NCBI GenBank assembly: GCA_001769805.1 | Contig: MEPO01000030.1 | Span: 30,957 to 94,956, forward strand | From: Bdellovibrionales bacterium GWA1_52_35 | Lineage (GTDB): Bacteria; Bdellovibrionota; UBA1018 | Length of the DNA: 64,000 nucleotides | Reading direction: 5' to 3' | In this document: positions 17,043-26,125 of the stretch, in pieces | How positions within the stretch are numbered: position 1 is the first letter of the stretch | Layout: every line of letters starts with the position of its first letter | Program-made: the position numbers and the translations under genes | The notes under the pieces: model-generated | What the model saw: only the letters and a program-made list of their open reading frames with translations | The model's database searches: none | Told to the model about the DNA's origin: nothing

Positions 17043-18491
17043 TCATCCTTTTATATTTCCCAGCGGGGTAAATTTAATGATCGGGCGGCTCAGCCCACCC
17101 GCATGCGAGACGTGGATCACTTCATCAATATTCTTGTAGGCAGCCCCCGCTTCTTCAGCCAGTCCGGAAAGTGAAGTAGATCGAACATAAATCCCGCGCC
17201 TCTCCATATCGTCGGCAAGCTGTCTTCCGCGGAAGAGACTTTTGGCTTTGTGACGGCTCATCGTTCGTCCACTTCCATGAGCGGTACTGAAGAACGTCTG
17301 AGCCGCTGATTCCATGCCCAGAAGCAGATACGAGCCCGTTTCCATGCTGCCGCCGATGATCACAGGCTGCCCGACAGCTCGGTATCTTTCAGGAACTTCC
17401 GGTCTCCCCGGCCCAAAGGACCGCGTAGCACCCTTGCGGTGAACGAGGAGCTGCTTTTTTTTCCCTTCGATCCGGTGCTGCTCCAGCTTCGCTGTATTGT
17501 GGGCGACATCGTAGATCATGTGCATCCCGAGTTCCTTGGCCGGACTTCCAAATACTTCCGAAAACACTTCACGAATCTGATGCAGGATAATCTGCCGGTT
17601 CACGTACGACATGTTAATGGCGCACTTCATTGCACCGAAGTAAGCCTGCCCCTCCGGCGAGGTGAATGGAGCGCAGGCCAGCTCGCGATCCGGAATCTCT
17701 ATTTTGTACTTGTTTTGCATCACCTGCAGGAAGAGCTGGAGGTAGTCACTTGCGACCTGATGACCAAAGCCCCGGCTGCCGCAATGAAACATGATGACCA
17801 CCTGGTTGGGGGAGATACCGAATAGCCGGGCCATAGCCGGATCAAAGATGTTCTCGGGTTTGGCCACCTGAATCTCCAGATAATGGTTGCCTGAACCAAG
17901 TGTTCCGATCTGCTTTATACCCCGTTCAATCGCAGTCTGACTGACCAGCTCCGGATCGGCTTCGGTCGCGCAGCCACTGTCTTCTGTCAGTTCGAGGTCT
18001 TCATTCCACGCGTAGCCCCGCTCCAGGCACCAGCGTGAGCCGATTTTTAATACGTTTTTGAATTCTTTTCTGTTCAGCTCCAGGAAGCCACTTCCCCCTA
18101 CACCAGCCGGAACGCGCTGATAGAGCAGGTTCACCAGCTTGTGCAGGCGTGGCTGCACCTCATCGAAGGCCAAATTCGTACTGACCAGGCGCATCCCGCA
18201 GTTGATATCAAAACCAATCCCACCGGGCGAAATGACTCCGGTCTGGGGATCCACCGCGGCCACACCCCCGATCGGGAAGCCATATCCCGAATGGCCGTCT
18301 GGCATGCAGTACGCGCATTGCACAATTCCCGGAAGCATCGCAACATTCGAAATCTGATCGAAAACCGCATCATCAAAGGTTCCCAGGAGCGAATCACTTG
18401 CGATGATCCGAGCGGGTACGCGCATACCGCTTTTATAAGTGATCGGGATTTCCCAGACTGCTTCTGCAATGCGTTTCAAATTCTCCCGCAT
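17043..18491 (-). CDS. rtcB: RNA-splicing ligase RtcB
   Basis: RtcB joins RNA 2',3'-cyclic phosphate or 3'-phosphate ends to 5'-OH ends using GTP and Mn2+. I start it at ATG 18491 (482 residues, family length); a longer TTG-initiated frame to 18566 would run into the divergent gene. Motifs: CMPDGHSGYGFPIGG, the metal-binding GGIGFDINCGMRLV, GTLGSGNHYLEIQ, MFHCGSRGFGH and the guanylylation motif TAHGSGRTMSR (active His). All metal and catalytic residues appear present. The 28-bp gap to thpR must hold both divergent promoters or be read from further away. Confidence 0.97.
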   Translation of the reverse strand: MRENLKRIAEAVWEIPITYKSGMRVPARIIASDSLLGTFDDAVFDQISNVAMLPGIVQCAYCMPDGHSGYGFPIGGVAAVDPQTGVISPGGIGFDINCGMRLVSTNLAFDEVQPRLHKLVNLLYQRVPAGVGGSGFLELNRKEFKNVLKIGSRWCLERGYAWNEDLELTEDSGCATEADPELVSQTAIERGIKQIGTLGSGNHYLEIQVAKPENIFDPAMARLFGISPNQVVIMFHCGSRGFGHQVASDYLQLFLQVMQNKYKIEIPDRELACAPFTSPEGQAYFGAMKCAINMSYVNRQIILHQIREVFSEVFGSPAKELGMHMIYDVAHNTAKLEQHRIEGKKKQLLVHRKGATRSFGPGRPEVPERYRAVGQPVIIGGSMETGSYLLLGMESAAQTFFSTAHGSGRTMSRHKAKSLFRGRQLADDMERRGIYVRSTSLSGLAEEAGAAYKNIDEVIHVSHAGGLSRPIIKFTPLGNIKG

Positions 18492-18519
18492 TGGACTGGA
18501 AGTAGCAACGCCTGCACCA

Positions 18520-19110
18520 ATGCCAGTAGCCTCTTTGCGGCTTTTCGTAGCGGTCGACCTGAGCAATGAGGTCCGGGATGAAATCGAGAAGCTGTCCCGG
18601 GAAGTTGAACTCGCATTGCACAGCAGAAATATCCGCTGGGTGCCTTCGGATAAATTTCATCTCACGTTAAAATTCATAGGTACTACAGCACCCGACCTGC
18701 TCGAACCGATCTCCAAAAAAATCGAATCGATTACAAAAGACAGAACGGAGTTCCTAATGAACGTGCAGGGCATGGGAGTGTTTCCAGGCCCGGCCCGAGC
18801 GCGAATTCTCTGGGTAGGGATAGAGAACCGGGAACATCAGCTCTCCGACGTCGCAGGTGCACTTGATCGTGAACTGGTGGAGCTCGGGATTGCGCCTGAA
18901 GCCCGTCCCTATGTCCCCCACCTCACGATCGCCAAATTCCAGAATCCTGCTCACGTAGACAGGATGATTGAGCCCTACTTGCAGCGACAAATGGGCACGG
19001 TGTCTGTGGATCGCCTGCGGCTGTATCAAAGCAGGCTGGAAGGAAAGGGCTCTGTTTACGAGCTATTACGAGAATTTCATTTCGTGCCGGCCCGTAGAAC
19101 CCGTGTATAA
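18520..19110 (+). CDS. thpR: RNA 2',3'-cyclic phosphodiesterase ThpR (LigT family)
   Basis: This enzyme opens RNA 2',3'-cyclic phosphates to 2'-phosphates and in vitro ligates 2'-5' bonds. The 196-residue protein has the two HxTx motifs of the 2H family, HLTLKFIG (about 46-53) and HLTIAKF (about 132-138). I start at ATG 18520, just before LRLFVAVDL, the family's usual N-terminus; an open frame to 18439 overlaps rtcB. It is divergent from rtcB-archease, so enzymes acting on the same RNA ends are side by side. The papain-like gene begins nine bases after its stop. Confidence 0.92.
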   Translation: MPVASLRLFVAVDLSNEVRDEIEKLSREVELALHSRNIRWVPSDKFHLTLKFIGTTAPDLLEPISKKIESITKDRTEFLMNVQGMGVFPGPARARILWVGIENREHQLSDVAGALDRELVELGIAPEARPYVPHLTIAKFQNPAHVDRMIEPYLQRQMGTVSVDRLRLYQSRLEGKGSVYELLREFHFVPARRTRV

Positions 19111-19119
19111 TAAGACTTC

Positions 19120-20502
19120 ATGGGGCTGATTACCGGAATACTATTAGCAATTTGGGCAGTGACGGGAGTCCAGGCCGACACGTGTTCGCCTATCCGTCTG
19201 GACCAGGGCGATGGCCCGATGGCCGGGATGCCCATCCGCAGTCAGGGCAGTCTCGGCATCTGTTACGCCTACGTAGCCAGCCAGCTGAATGATTGCTGGG
19301 AAGGGCAAAAGCTGAAACGAGCTGCCAATATCAGTTCTGCGGCGGCGAACGCGACGATCAAACCTTCTTCAGCGCTTTACGCATCAATTGGAAGCTCTTT
19401 GGACCCGCGACAAAAGAATCTCACGAAATGCCCCGATCGCAGGAAAAATGGCGATTTTGACCTGCTGGTGGATGGCGGCCGGACCTGTGTGGCGGTCGAG
19501 ACCCTGGCAAAATCGGGTTCCTGCTCCGACGATCTGGTGAACGAGATCATCAGTGAGCAGCTTGAGTCTTCCAAGTTCACAAGACCCAGTGCCGCGGCTC
19601 TCGCTGAGGCTGAAAAAGGCATACTTGAGTCGAAAACAGGAATCGAAGAAAATCAAAAGAGTATCGAGAAAACCACCGCGATCCTTGCAAAGCTGCCGCG
19701 TTCCGATTTTTATTATAATTCACTCAAGGATAATCTCGTTATTTATCAGGCAAATCTGAAAATTCACGAAGGGAATCTCAAAATATACGAAGAGCGCAAA
19801 CAACAAGCGTCGACGACACCTTCGCAAGAGGCAAATTCCGTCCGCGCGCTCTATGACGAAAGCAAACTTGTGCAGGCGTGTCCCCAAATGGACCGGTGCC
19901 CGCGAGTGCCAGACAAGACCAATCCCCCACAACCTAACATTTTATCCGTTGTTGCGCGCGCCATCCTTGAAGACATGAAGCAGAAATTTGATCAAGGTGG
20001 ATGCGCGAAATCCTCAGAGCTGAATCCAACCGACTGCAAGTTAGAATGTGATCATCGAAATTTCTTCTCAAAGTCTTCGCTGAAAGCCCGGATCCATGAA
20101 GCTCTCGAGAGGCCCAATCCCATGCCAATCGGAATTTCGATTTGCGCTGCTATCATCAGAAGTGAGGCTACACTTAATTTGTGGCAGAAGGAAGTCGCCC
20201 AGCCGGGCTCGACCATTCCGGCCTTTCCTGAGCCAGGCGCGAGTTGGAAAAATCACCCCTTTTGTGAACCCCATGCGGTTCTGATTGTGGGGCGGCAGAA
20301 GAATCCCCTCACCCAAAAATGCCAACTGGTCATCCGCAACAGCTGGGGTTCCGTTTGCGAACGCATGGCGACCTGCACCTCAGCGAGCTGTAGCTGTGAA
20401 AAGGATACCGGGCAGTTACTGATCGACGAAGAACTCGTTGCAGAGAACACCTGGGACATTCAGACCGTGCCCTCCCCGTTTAACGAAAAGAGCTGCAAAT
20501 GA
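19120..20502 (+). CDS. exported papain-like (C1 family) cysteine protease
   Basis: After a signal peptide (about residues 1-19) the protein shows IRSQGSLGICYAY, with oxyanion Gln42 and nucleophile Cys48, then EPHAVLIVG with His385 and VIRNSWGS with Asn407: the full papain catalytic set in order. Between Cys and His lies a large insertion (about 60-340) containing a helical, coiled-coil-like stretch (about 150-230) and many cysteines, so disulfides are likely. At 460 residues it is much longer than mature papain and lacks an N-terminal inhibitory propeptide. Its stop overlaps the start of the next gene (ATGA). An exported digestive or envelope protease is probable. Confidence 0.85.
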   Translation: MGLITGILLAIWAVTGVQADTCSPIRLDQGDGPMAGMPIRSQGSLGICYAYVASQLNDCWEGQKLKRAANISSAAANATIKPSSALYASIGSSLDPRQKNLTKCPDRRKNGDFDLLVDGGRTCVAVETLAKSGSCSDDLVNEIISEQLESSKFTRPSAAALAEAEKGILESKTGIEENQKSIEKTTAILAKLPRSDFYYNSLKDNLVIYQANLKIHEGNLKIYEERKQQASTTPSQEANSVRALYDESKLVQACPQMDRCPRVPDKTNPPQPNILSVVARAILEDMKQKFDQGGCAKSSELNPTDCKLECDHRNFFSKSSLKARIHEALERPNPMPIGISICAAIIRSEATLNLWQKEVAQPGSTIPAFPEPGASWKNHPFCEPHAVLIVGRQKNPLTQKCQLVIRNSWGSVCERMATCTSASCSCEKDTGQLLIDEELVAENTWDIQTVPSPFNEKSCK

Positions 20503-20879
20503 AGATCATTCTTTTACTGGTTCTTTTCGGAACCTCCGCTCACGCGGCCGAACTTACGTTCAAATTGGATTCTGGAAAAAGCGTTAAAATGACCGAACTC
20601 CGGGAAAGAACACTGCTCCTCAATTCCTCCTGCGTGAAAAACTCCGAACCTTCGGACTGCAAAGCCTGGAAGCTGGCGCAGGTCAGTTCTGCTACCGGTA
20701 TTCACCCGCAGGGAGGCCAGGAACCCGGCGCTCTGGTTTGCGCTAAGCTCGGGGGCAGGGTTCAGATCGCCAAAGACAGCAGGAACAATGAAGAAGCTTT
20801 CTGCGGATTTTCCGACGGCTCGCTGATTTCCTGCGGATCGCTTTATGCAATCGCGCTGAAGAACAGCCTGAAGCCTTGA
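20499..20879 (+). CDS. small secreted DUF333-like protein
   Basis: The 126-residue protein has a signal peptide (about 1-16, ending AHA). Its C-terminal half carries a pattern like the DUF333/putative-hemolysin family: VCAKLGG (about 80-86), then CGFSDGSLISCGSLY (about 102-116), where Cys, Gly-Gly and Cys-x-x-x-DG-x-x-x-C are conserved. The function of DUF333 is unknown. It overlaps the papain-like gene by four bases and probably is co-translated; it could be a protease partner or inhibitor, but nothing in the sequence proves that. It is convergent with the lipoprotein gene at 20903. Confidence 0.7.
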   Translation: MKIILLLVLFGTSAHAAELTFKLDSGKSVKMTELRERTLLLNSSCVKNSEPSDCKAWKLAQVSSATGIHPQGGQEPGALVCAKLGGRVQIAKDSRNNEEAFCGFSDGSLISCGSLYAIALKNSLKP

Positions 20880-20902
20880 ACATCTGGCAGAAAACAAAAA
20901 CA

Positions 20903-23599
20903 TTAATGTAAAAGATATTGTTTAATAAGTTTTGCAACGCCTTCACAATGAGGTGAAGTTAGACCCTTTGCCCAACGATTGGGGAGCGCCTGGAGATACT
21001 CCTCTCGCACCTGGTCCAACGATAATCCTTCCTTTAAGCCTCCTGAATCGACAATCACCCAGTTGTGCCCATCCCAAATCGCGTGTTTCGCGTTTAAGTC
21101 CCGAATATATACACCCCGTTTTGCATGCGAATTGATCATTTGCTGCAATTTCTGAAACTCAGGTGCATCAATGGGAGCTCCATTCAGTTTCCATTGGGCT
21201 ATCCAATCATCCGCACGAATCCCGTCAATCCACTGCTTAAGAATGACAGTCGGTCCTGCTTCGATGATTTTTGCGTGTTTTACTCCGTATTTAGAATATA
21301 GCTGTTCTTTGACAGTTTCTTTGGCGAAAGACTTCAGCGTTTCTGCGGAGCCGTCCACAGACACTTTGAGTGCGAATAGAACTTTTGCATTTTCAGAACG
21401 GACTTTAAATACCACGCCCCTTTTTCCTTGATCGACTCGCTCAATCACTTGCAGGATTCGCCCTTCGCTCGTTCGAATCCATTGATCCTTCTGCAAGGAA
21501 GGCGTAATAGCCACAAAATCTTTGATCGGTTTTTTAATACTCGTCGCTTTGGGAGGGTTGGAAACCTCGGTTTCCGATGGCTTCATAAAGTATTTTTTAA
21601 TCAATTCTTCTCGTTCATTTAAATCATAGGTTACGATGGCACGCCGAGCCTCTGAGTAACCAGGCGTATCCATCCAGAACATTTTGTTGAAACTGTATTT
21701 CTTGAGCGCTTCGTAGACATCAGGGTTCCTGCCGTTGATCAAGTACGAAAGAAGATCCGTAAACGCTTTTGAATGCGATTCGGAATACACAGAACGAGCT
21801 GCCTCCAGATGAACCGCCGGAAGACCCAGCGCCAGAATGCGTACAAGTCTGCTCTTATGAGGAACGGAATAGGGTTTTGAAAAATAGCTTCTTACGATTC
21901 TGCTCAAAATTTCTTCGTCTTTTGTGGAAATCAACAGATCAAGCACATCAGTCATATCAACCGCATGGGACTGGGAGAATGCAAAAGTCGCTAACTGACG
22001 CTTTGCCTGAAGGTCCGCCTTTTCAAGAAATTTGATCCAAAGATCAGGCCTTTTTGTCATAAACTCCTGGTTGAACGTCGAAGAGCTTAAAAACGAAAAT
22101 ACACCAGGATTTCCTTTGTCAATCAAGCGACTGATCAGATCGAAGGCTCCTTCGAAATGACCGTGCGTAAAAGTATGCGACGCAATCGCTTCCATTCCCT
22201 TGAAATTCTCCAGATCAATCACGCGATTCAACAGCCAAAGATTCTTTTGAGACGGAGGCATGGGTATATCGAACACTAGCCGCTGTACCTGGTCTGGTGC
22301 ACTGTTTTTGATCAGCGTATCTACAAACGTTCCCAGCTCCGGGCTTTGCTTTGCGGCAATGATTTCCTTGGATACGATCATCGCGAATTCGTCATTCTTG
22401 ATCGTATCCAGGATTGCTCCGAGCTTCGAATATTCACCATTTTGAATCAATGATTTAATGCCAGTTTCAGGATCTTCCAAAATCGAGGCCCATTCCGGGT
22501 GTTCCAGGGCAAGCTGGTGCTTGGAAGCATACTTTTTAGAAGTTCCGAGTTGAAGCAGCTTGAGTTCTCCTGGCTCAATTCTGCGCTGCGGGTTTGCGCG
22601 ATTGTGAATGTCAATAAAGTCACGGATGGAGGCCTCGATCATCGGATCATCTGGATGCGCTTTGAACAAAGCAGATAGCTCGTTTTTTAGCGACAGAAGG
22701 TCACCGAGTGCCTGCACTTTTACTAGATTGCGCCAAAACGTGCGACGCGATTCAAATAAGGATTTTTCTTTTTCCGCATATGCCAGTAGATCCTGCATAT
22801 AAGAAATTGCCTTGCTTTTAGAGACTGCGCCGTCTGACTGCCCAATCACCGTTGACATAGGGTGCCACCTTCCACCGACCGATAGGAATCTATCCGAGCG
22901 GTTTGTATACCGGGGCATGTGTTCGTAACTAATAATTGTGTAATGCATCGACCCGGGATCTAACCGGGGCGCGTTGGGATTTAAGGCGGTAAGAAATACC
23001 CGAGTGGAAGGGATATTTGCATTTTGAGAACACATCAGATGCGTTTTGAGTTTTGAGCGAAGGTGTGCGGGAAAGCGCTCGCCAATCACTCTTGGAATGG
23101 TGCCTTCAAAACCGGTATCCACAAAAAGAAACTTTTTGGCAGAGCTTAAGGATTTTTCAGAAATCCCTTCCTGCGACAGGTAATCCGAAATGTGATCTGC
23201 TCGCATGTTGGCACGGGAAACATTCAGAAGATGAATTTGATTCAGTGCCTTGGGTTGATCCTTCAAAGCCCACCGTGCGTAGTCATATAGAAGCTCTGAA
23301 TCCCGGGCCAAAAAGTATATCTCCCTATCGGGATAAAGTTCCAACAGTTGGGCCGTAGCTTCAAGATGTGCACGCTTGAGATTCTGCCAGTCGGATCCAA
23401 ATTCGTTATGGGTTACAGGCTTGATTTTGAGGATATCCGGCCGATCCAGATAGCTCTCATAGCCAGAGGGAATCGCATCCGATGCATACGCAAAGTAGCC
23501 GTTATACTGCCCTGGAATTAGTTGACAGGCACTGATCAAAGCCAGGCCAAACAATAGATAACTTACCCATCTGCAAAGGTTTAAGAAAATCTGGCCCAC
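20903..23599 (-). CDS. large lipoprotein with C-terminal kinase-like fold
   Basis: The 898-residue protein begins with a lipoprotein signal peptide (LISAC, lipidated Cys25). Residues about 85-200 form an alpha/beta domain (IYFLARDSELLYDY and FLFVDTGFEGT) resembling a HAD- or phosphoribosyltransferase-like fold. About 320-690 is helical and repeat-rich. The last 190 residues look like a protein-kinase/LPS-kinase fold: a Gly-poor P-loop (GKRGVVFKV), FALKVS (Lys745), RDLNAKH (Asp834, Asn836, catalytic loop) and IVDSG (Asp851, in place of DFG). All key polar residues are present. A kinase-like domain on an exported lipoprotein is odd, as ATP is absent outside the cytoplasm. The gene is AT-richer than its neighbours. 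Confidence 0.7.
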   Translation of the reverse strand: MGQIFLNLCRWVSYLLFGLALISACQLIPGQYNGYFAYASDAIPSGYESYLDRPDILKIKPVTHNEFGSDWQNLKRAHLEATAQLLELYPDREIYFLARDSELLYDYARWALKDQPKALNQIHLLNVSRANMRADHISDYLSQEGISEKSLSSAKKFLFVDTGFEGTIPRVIGERFPAHLRSKLKTHLMCSQNANIPSTRVFLTALNPNAPRLDPGSMHYTIISYEHMPRYTNRSDRFLSVGGRWHPMSTVIGQSDGAVSKSKAISYMQDLLAYAEKEKSLFESRRTFWRNLVKVQALGDLLSLKNELSALFKAHPDDPMIEASIRDFIDIHNRANPQRRIEPGELKLLQLGTSKKYASKHQLALEHPEWASILEDPETGIKSLIQNGEYSKLGAILDTIKNDEFAMIVSKEIIAAKQSPELGTFVDTLIKNSAPDQVQRLVFDIPMPPSQKNLWLLNRVIDLENFKGMEAIASHTFTHGHFEGAFDLISRLIDKGNPGVFSFLSSSTFNQEFMTKRPDLWIKFLEKADLQAKRQLATFAFSQSHAVDMTDVLDLLISTKDEEILSRIVRSYFSKPYSVPHKSRLVRILALGLPAVHLEAARSVYSESHSKAFTDLLSYLINGRNPDVYEALKKYSFNKMFWMDTPGYSEARRAIVTYDLNEREELIKKYFMKPSETEVSNPPKATSIKKPIKDFVAITPSLQKDQWIRTSEGRILQVIERVDQGKRGVVFKVRSENAKVLFALKVSVDGSAETLKSFAKETVKEQLYSKYGVKHAKIIEAGPTVILKQWIDGIRADDWIAQWKLNGAPIDAPEFQKLQQMINSHAKRGVYIRDLNAKHAIWDGHNWVIVDSGGLKEGLSLDQVREEYLQALPNRWAKGLTSPHCEGVAKLIKQYLLH

Positions 23600-23744
23600 T
23601 TTACCGTGTCGGACAAAATCTTAGGTTTGTTTACACTTTACTCATCCGATACGTGTGCCGATTTGCAAGGCTTTATGTAAAATTCCACAAGGAAATCAAG
23701 AGTATAGCCTGGTCTCGCGCTGAAGAACGGTTTGACTAGTATAA

Positions 23745-24128
23745 TTAGTGCTGAACGAGCACTTCAACATCGCCGTCAGCCGGCGATCCGTAAACAATTC
23801 CAAGACCCAAGCCACCAGGAAGCTGAGCGTCTTTAATAATAAAAGCCTGAAGAGGTCTGCTGAACTGGCCTTTAAAGACGACGCCCTCACAAGTGGGGTC
23901 TCCGTAGCAGCTGACGACATCGATTCCGTGCCCGGTAAGAATCGTCTGGCGATATTTCTTCTTGAGGTGATCGCAATCCGCTTTCCAGTATTCGTCCTGA
24001 TCGATCACGACAGAGCAGGCTTTATCGGCGCTGATATATTGCTTGCCAATGATTTCGCTTTTTGGCGTCAGAGCAAAAGCAGAGGAACTCAGAGCTAACG
24101 TCGCGAGGATGATCGTCAAAGTTTTCAT
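23745..24128 (-). CDS. small secreted protein, unknown family
   Basis: The ATG at 24128 has AAGGAG six bases upstream and directly begins a signal peptide (MKTLTIILATLALSSSAFA), so I prefer it over the longer open frame to 24194. The mature part is about 108 residues with four to five cysteines (in ACSVV, DCDHL, SCYGDPTC), probably disulfide-bonded, and no recognised domain. It is separated by about 145 bp from the lipoprotein gene downstream and by 120 bp from echF upstream, so it is probably expressed on its own. Confidence 0.75.
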   Translation of the reverse strand: MKTLTIILATLALSSSAFALTPKSEIIGKQYISADKACSVVIDQDEYWKADCDHLKKKYRQTILTGHGIDVVSCYGDPTCEGVVFKGQFSRPLQAFIIKDAQLPGGLGLGIVYGSPADGDVEVLVQH

Positions 24129-24248
24129 GAAAGACTCCTTAATCAAGTAAACAGTTATTTGGGTGCTTGTAGCGCGTCGCGTCATTTTAGACAAGAGCTC
24201 TTAGCCGTGTGACGAAAGGGCCCCAAACACTGGAATCTACTCAGAAAT

Positions 24249-24662
24249 TTACTTTTTATCTTTCTTTCGTGCTCGGTATTTGAGTTTGGAGTCTGCAGCC
24301 GATATCTCGAGCGCTGACCAGCTACTGTTGATTTGATCAGCACTGATTCCCGCATCTGCCAATTCTTCCGACTGAGTCAGGGCGTTTGATCGATCAGGGC
24401 AAGCTCGGACACATTCGCCGCAATAGATGCAAAGATACGGGTTAAGGTGAAACTCGACCTCGCCAGTCTCCACATTTTGTGTAAACAAAATCGCTCCGGG
24501 TGGACACGCTTTCTCACAAATAAAGCAGCTGATGCATTTTTCTTTTTTCCAGAGAACCAGCCCGCGATACCGAGCAGCTTTAGGCAGTTTTTCAGCGGGA
24601 TAATTCCGGGTCACCGGTTTGCGAACCAGATTCTTAAATGCCAGACCCAGGGCTCGAAACAT
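24249..24662 (-). CDS. echF: Ech-type hydrogenase, ferredoxin-like 2x[4Fe-4S] subunit
   Basis: This subunit passes electrons between ferredoxin and the hydrogenase core. The 137-residue protein has two [4Fe-4S] motifs: Cys43/46/49 with Cys53 (CISCFICEKACP) and Cys78/81/84 with Cys88 (CIYCGECVRACP), homologous to NuoI/HycF/EchF. An N-terminal amphipathic stretch (MFRALGLAFKNLVRKP) would sit on the membrane. It is the last gene of the hydrogenase operon, three bases after echE. The C-terminal 45 residues are Lys/Ser-rich and variable. Confidence 0.92.
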   Translation of the reverse strand: MFRALGLAFKNLVRKPVTRNYPAEKLPKAARYRGLVLWKKEKCISCFICEKACPPGAILFTQNVETGEVEFHLNPYLCIYCGECVRACPDRSNALTQSEELADAGISADQINSSWSALEISAADSKLKYRARKKDKK

Positions 24663-24665
24663 TCA

Positions 24666-25751
24666 TCACCTCGCAGTGCACGACAGGCATGGATCAAAAG
24701 ACGCCAGAATAGGAGGAGCGTTGCCGTATTCTTCTCCGACGAAAGCGTTTACAATTACGGGAATATTCGCAAATGTCGGAGCCTGGATCTTCACGCGGTC
24801 CAAGGTGGAGGTCATATTCCCTCTGACCATGTAGATACATTGCCCGCGGGGCGCTTCGATATGGCTGATGGCGTCCCCATCCGGATTTCCTTTTACCGGT
24901 ACTTCTATGTCACCGACAGGCAAGCCATCCAGGATATTCTCAATCATCCTGATACTATTGGCGAGTTCTCTCAAGCGCACTACATTGCGGGAGTGAATAT
25001 CTCCCGCCGTCTCCAAGGCCAGCTCAAAACCAACGTCCCCGTATGGCAACATATCGGCCTCGACCCGCAAATCCGTTGCTAAACCCGAGGCACGAGCAAT
25101 GGGTCCGGTAGCATTAAAACGCTGAGCGTCTTCAAGCGACACCACTCCGATTCCCTTATACTTCAGCGACAGGCTCCAATTGCTCATGAACAATTCCTGT
25201 AAATCGTTCACCCGGTTTTTCAGCAATGAAAGTTTCTTTTTCATCAACAAAGCCATCTCGGGAGTCAAGTCGCGGTTGACACCTCCGATGTTCACATAAT
25301 CAAACTGCATTCTGTTCCCAGTGAAGGCCTCGGTTAATTCCAAAGCAGTCTCCCGGTCCTTCATGCAGGCCATGAAAAGCGCCTCAAAGCCCGCACATTC
25401 ACTGGTATGTCCCAGGGCTATGAAATGGGATTGAATGCGGTCCAACTCGTTGGCCACAATTCTCAGCCATTTCGTCCGGCGCGTAGTCTCGATCTTCATC
25501 AGTCTCTCTACCGCCGTGACATAAGCCGTGGAGTGCACGACTGCGCAAAGGCCACAGACTCGCGCCACAACATAGGGAACCTGCTTGAACTTGAACTTTG
25601 TGGCGCAAGCGAGCTCAATCCCACGGTGAACAAATCCGATATCCGCCTCAACCGAGGCGATTCTTTCGTTTTCCACCGTAAATAAAAATCGAATCGGTTC
25701 CAGCAGGGAAACATGTTGAGCGCCCAGGGGTATGACGTAAGTGCGGCTCAT
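24666..25751 (-). CDS. echE: Ech-type [NiFe] hydrogenase large (catalytic) subunit
   Basis: The large subunit binds the NiFe(CN)2CO site. Both Ni-binding pairs are present: RVCGLC (Cys66, Cys69) and DPCLSC (Cys355, Cys358), which separates it from NuoD, where they are lost. The protein stops at DPCLSCTAR, so there is no C-terminal extension to be removed by a maturation endopeptidase, as in some Ech hydrogenases. At 361 residues it matches EchE rather than the fused HycE. It overlaps echD by four bases (ATGA). No hyp maturation genes are in the window. Confidence 0.95.
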   Translation of the reverse strand: MSRTYVIPLGAQHVSLLEPIRFLFTVENERIASVEADIGFVHRGIELACATKFKFKQVPYVVARVCGLCAVVHSTAYVTAVERLMKIETTRRTKWLRIVANELDRIQSHFIALGHTSECAGFEALFMACMKDRETALELTEAFTGNRMQFDYVNIGGVNRDLTPEMALLMKKKLSLLKNRVNDLQELFMSNWSLSLKYKGIGVVSLEDAQRFNATGPIARASGLATDLRVEADMLPYGDVGFELALETAGDIHSRNVVRLRELANSIRMIENILDGLPVGDIEVPVKGNPDGDAISHIEAPRGQCIYMVRGNMTSTLDRVKIQAPTFANIPVIVNAFVGEEYGNAPPILASFDPCLSCTAR

Positions 25752-26125
25752 TTATTCTTCCTCAAGGGAGCCTGAATACTGTCTGAATCAAGCATGAGTC
25801 CTGGTTGAGTGCCTTCGATCTGTACCCCGAATAAATCCACAATCTCGCGTTCGATAATCCAGGCAGAGGGGATATATCTGGTTAATGTGGGAATAAGCGC
25901 CGAATAATCAAAATAAGCGCGAAAGACGGTTCGATCATTCAACTTCCCGTAAGCTGAGAATATCCATTGCAACTCCAGCTGCGAGCCGGTGTCCAATGCG
26001 ACCACAGTAATCAGCTGATGTTCAGTCGGAAGATACCACTTCGCCATCTCCGCTATGGCATTGGACGGAGTAACTTCAATTCTCTGTTCCACGATTTGTA
26101 CATCCCTTCTCAAGCGAAGCCACAC
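25748..26125 (-). CDS. echD: Ech-type hydrogenase, NuoC-like subunit
   Basis: The 125-residue product resembles the 30-kDa subunit family (NuoC, N-terminal part of HycE, EchD), with the signature WIIEREIVDLFGVQIEG (about 89-105; E-R-E-x-x-D-x-F-G). It supports the peripheral arm of the complex. The start is a GTG at 26125, which lies 50 bp inside the 3' end of echC; no better in-frame start follows without losing conserved residues. The stop overlaps the echE start. Confidence 0.88.
   Translation of the reverse strand: MWLRLRRDVQIVEQRIEVTPSNAIAEMAKWYLPTEHQLITVVALDTGSQLELQWIFSAYGKLNDRTVFRAYFDYSALIPTLTRYIPSAWIIEREIVDLFGVQIEGTQPGLMLDSDSIQAPLRKNK

Noticed and set aside
23720..23760. TATAAT near 23741 as a promoter
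   Set aside because: It lies at the 3' end of a minus-strand gene, has no -35 box at the right distance and no gene downstream on the plus strand.
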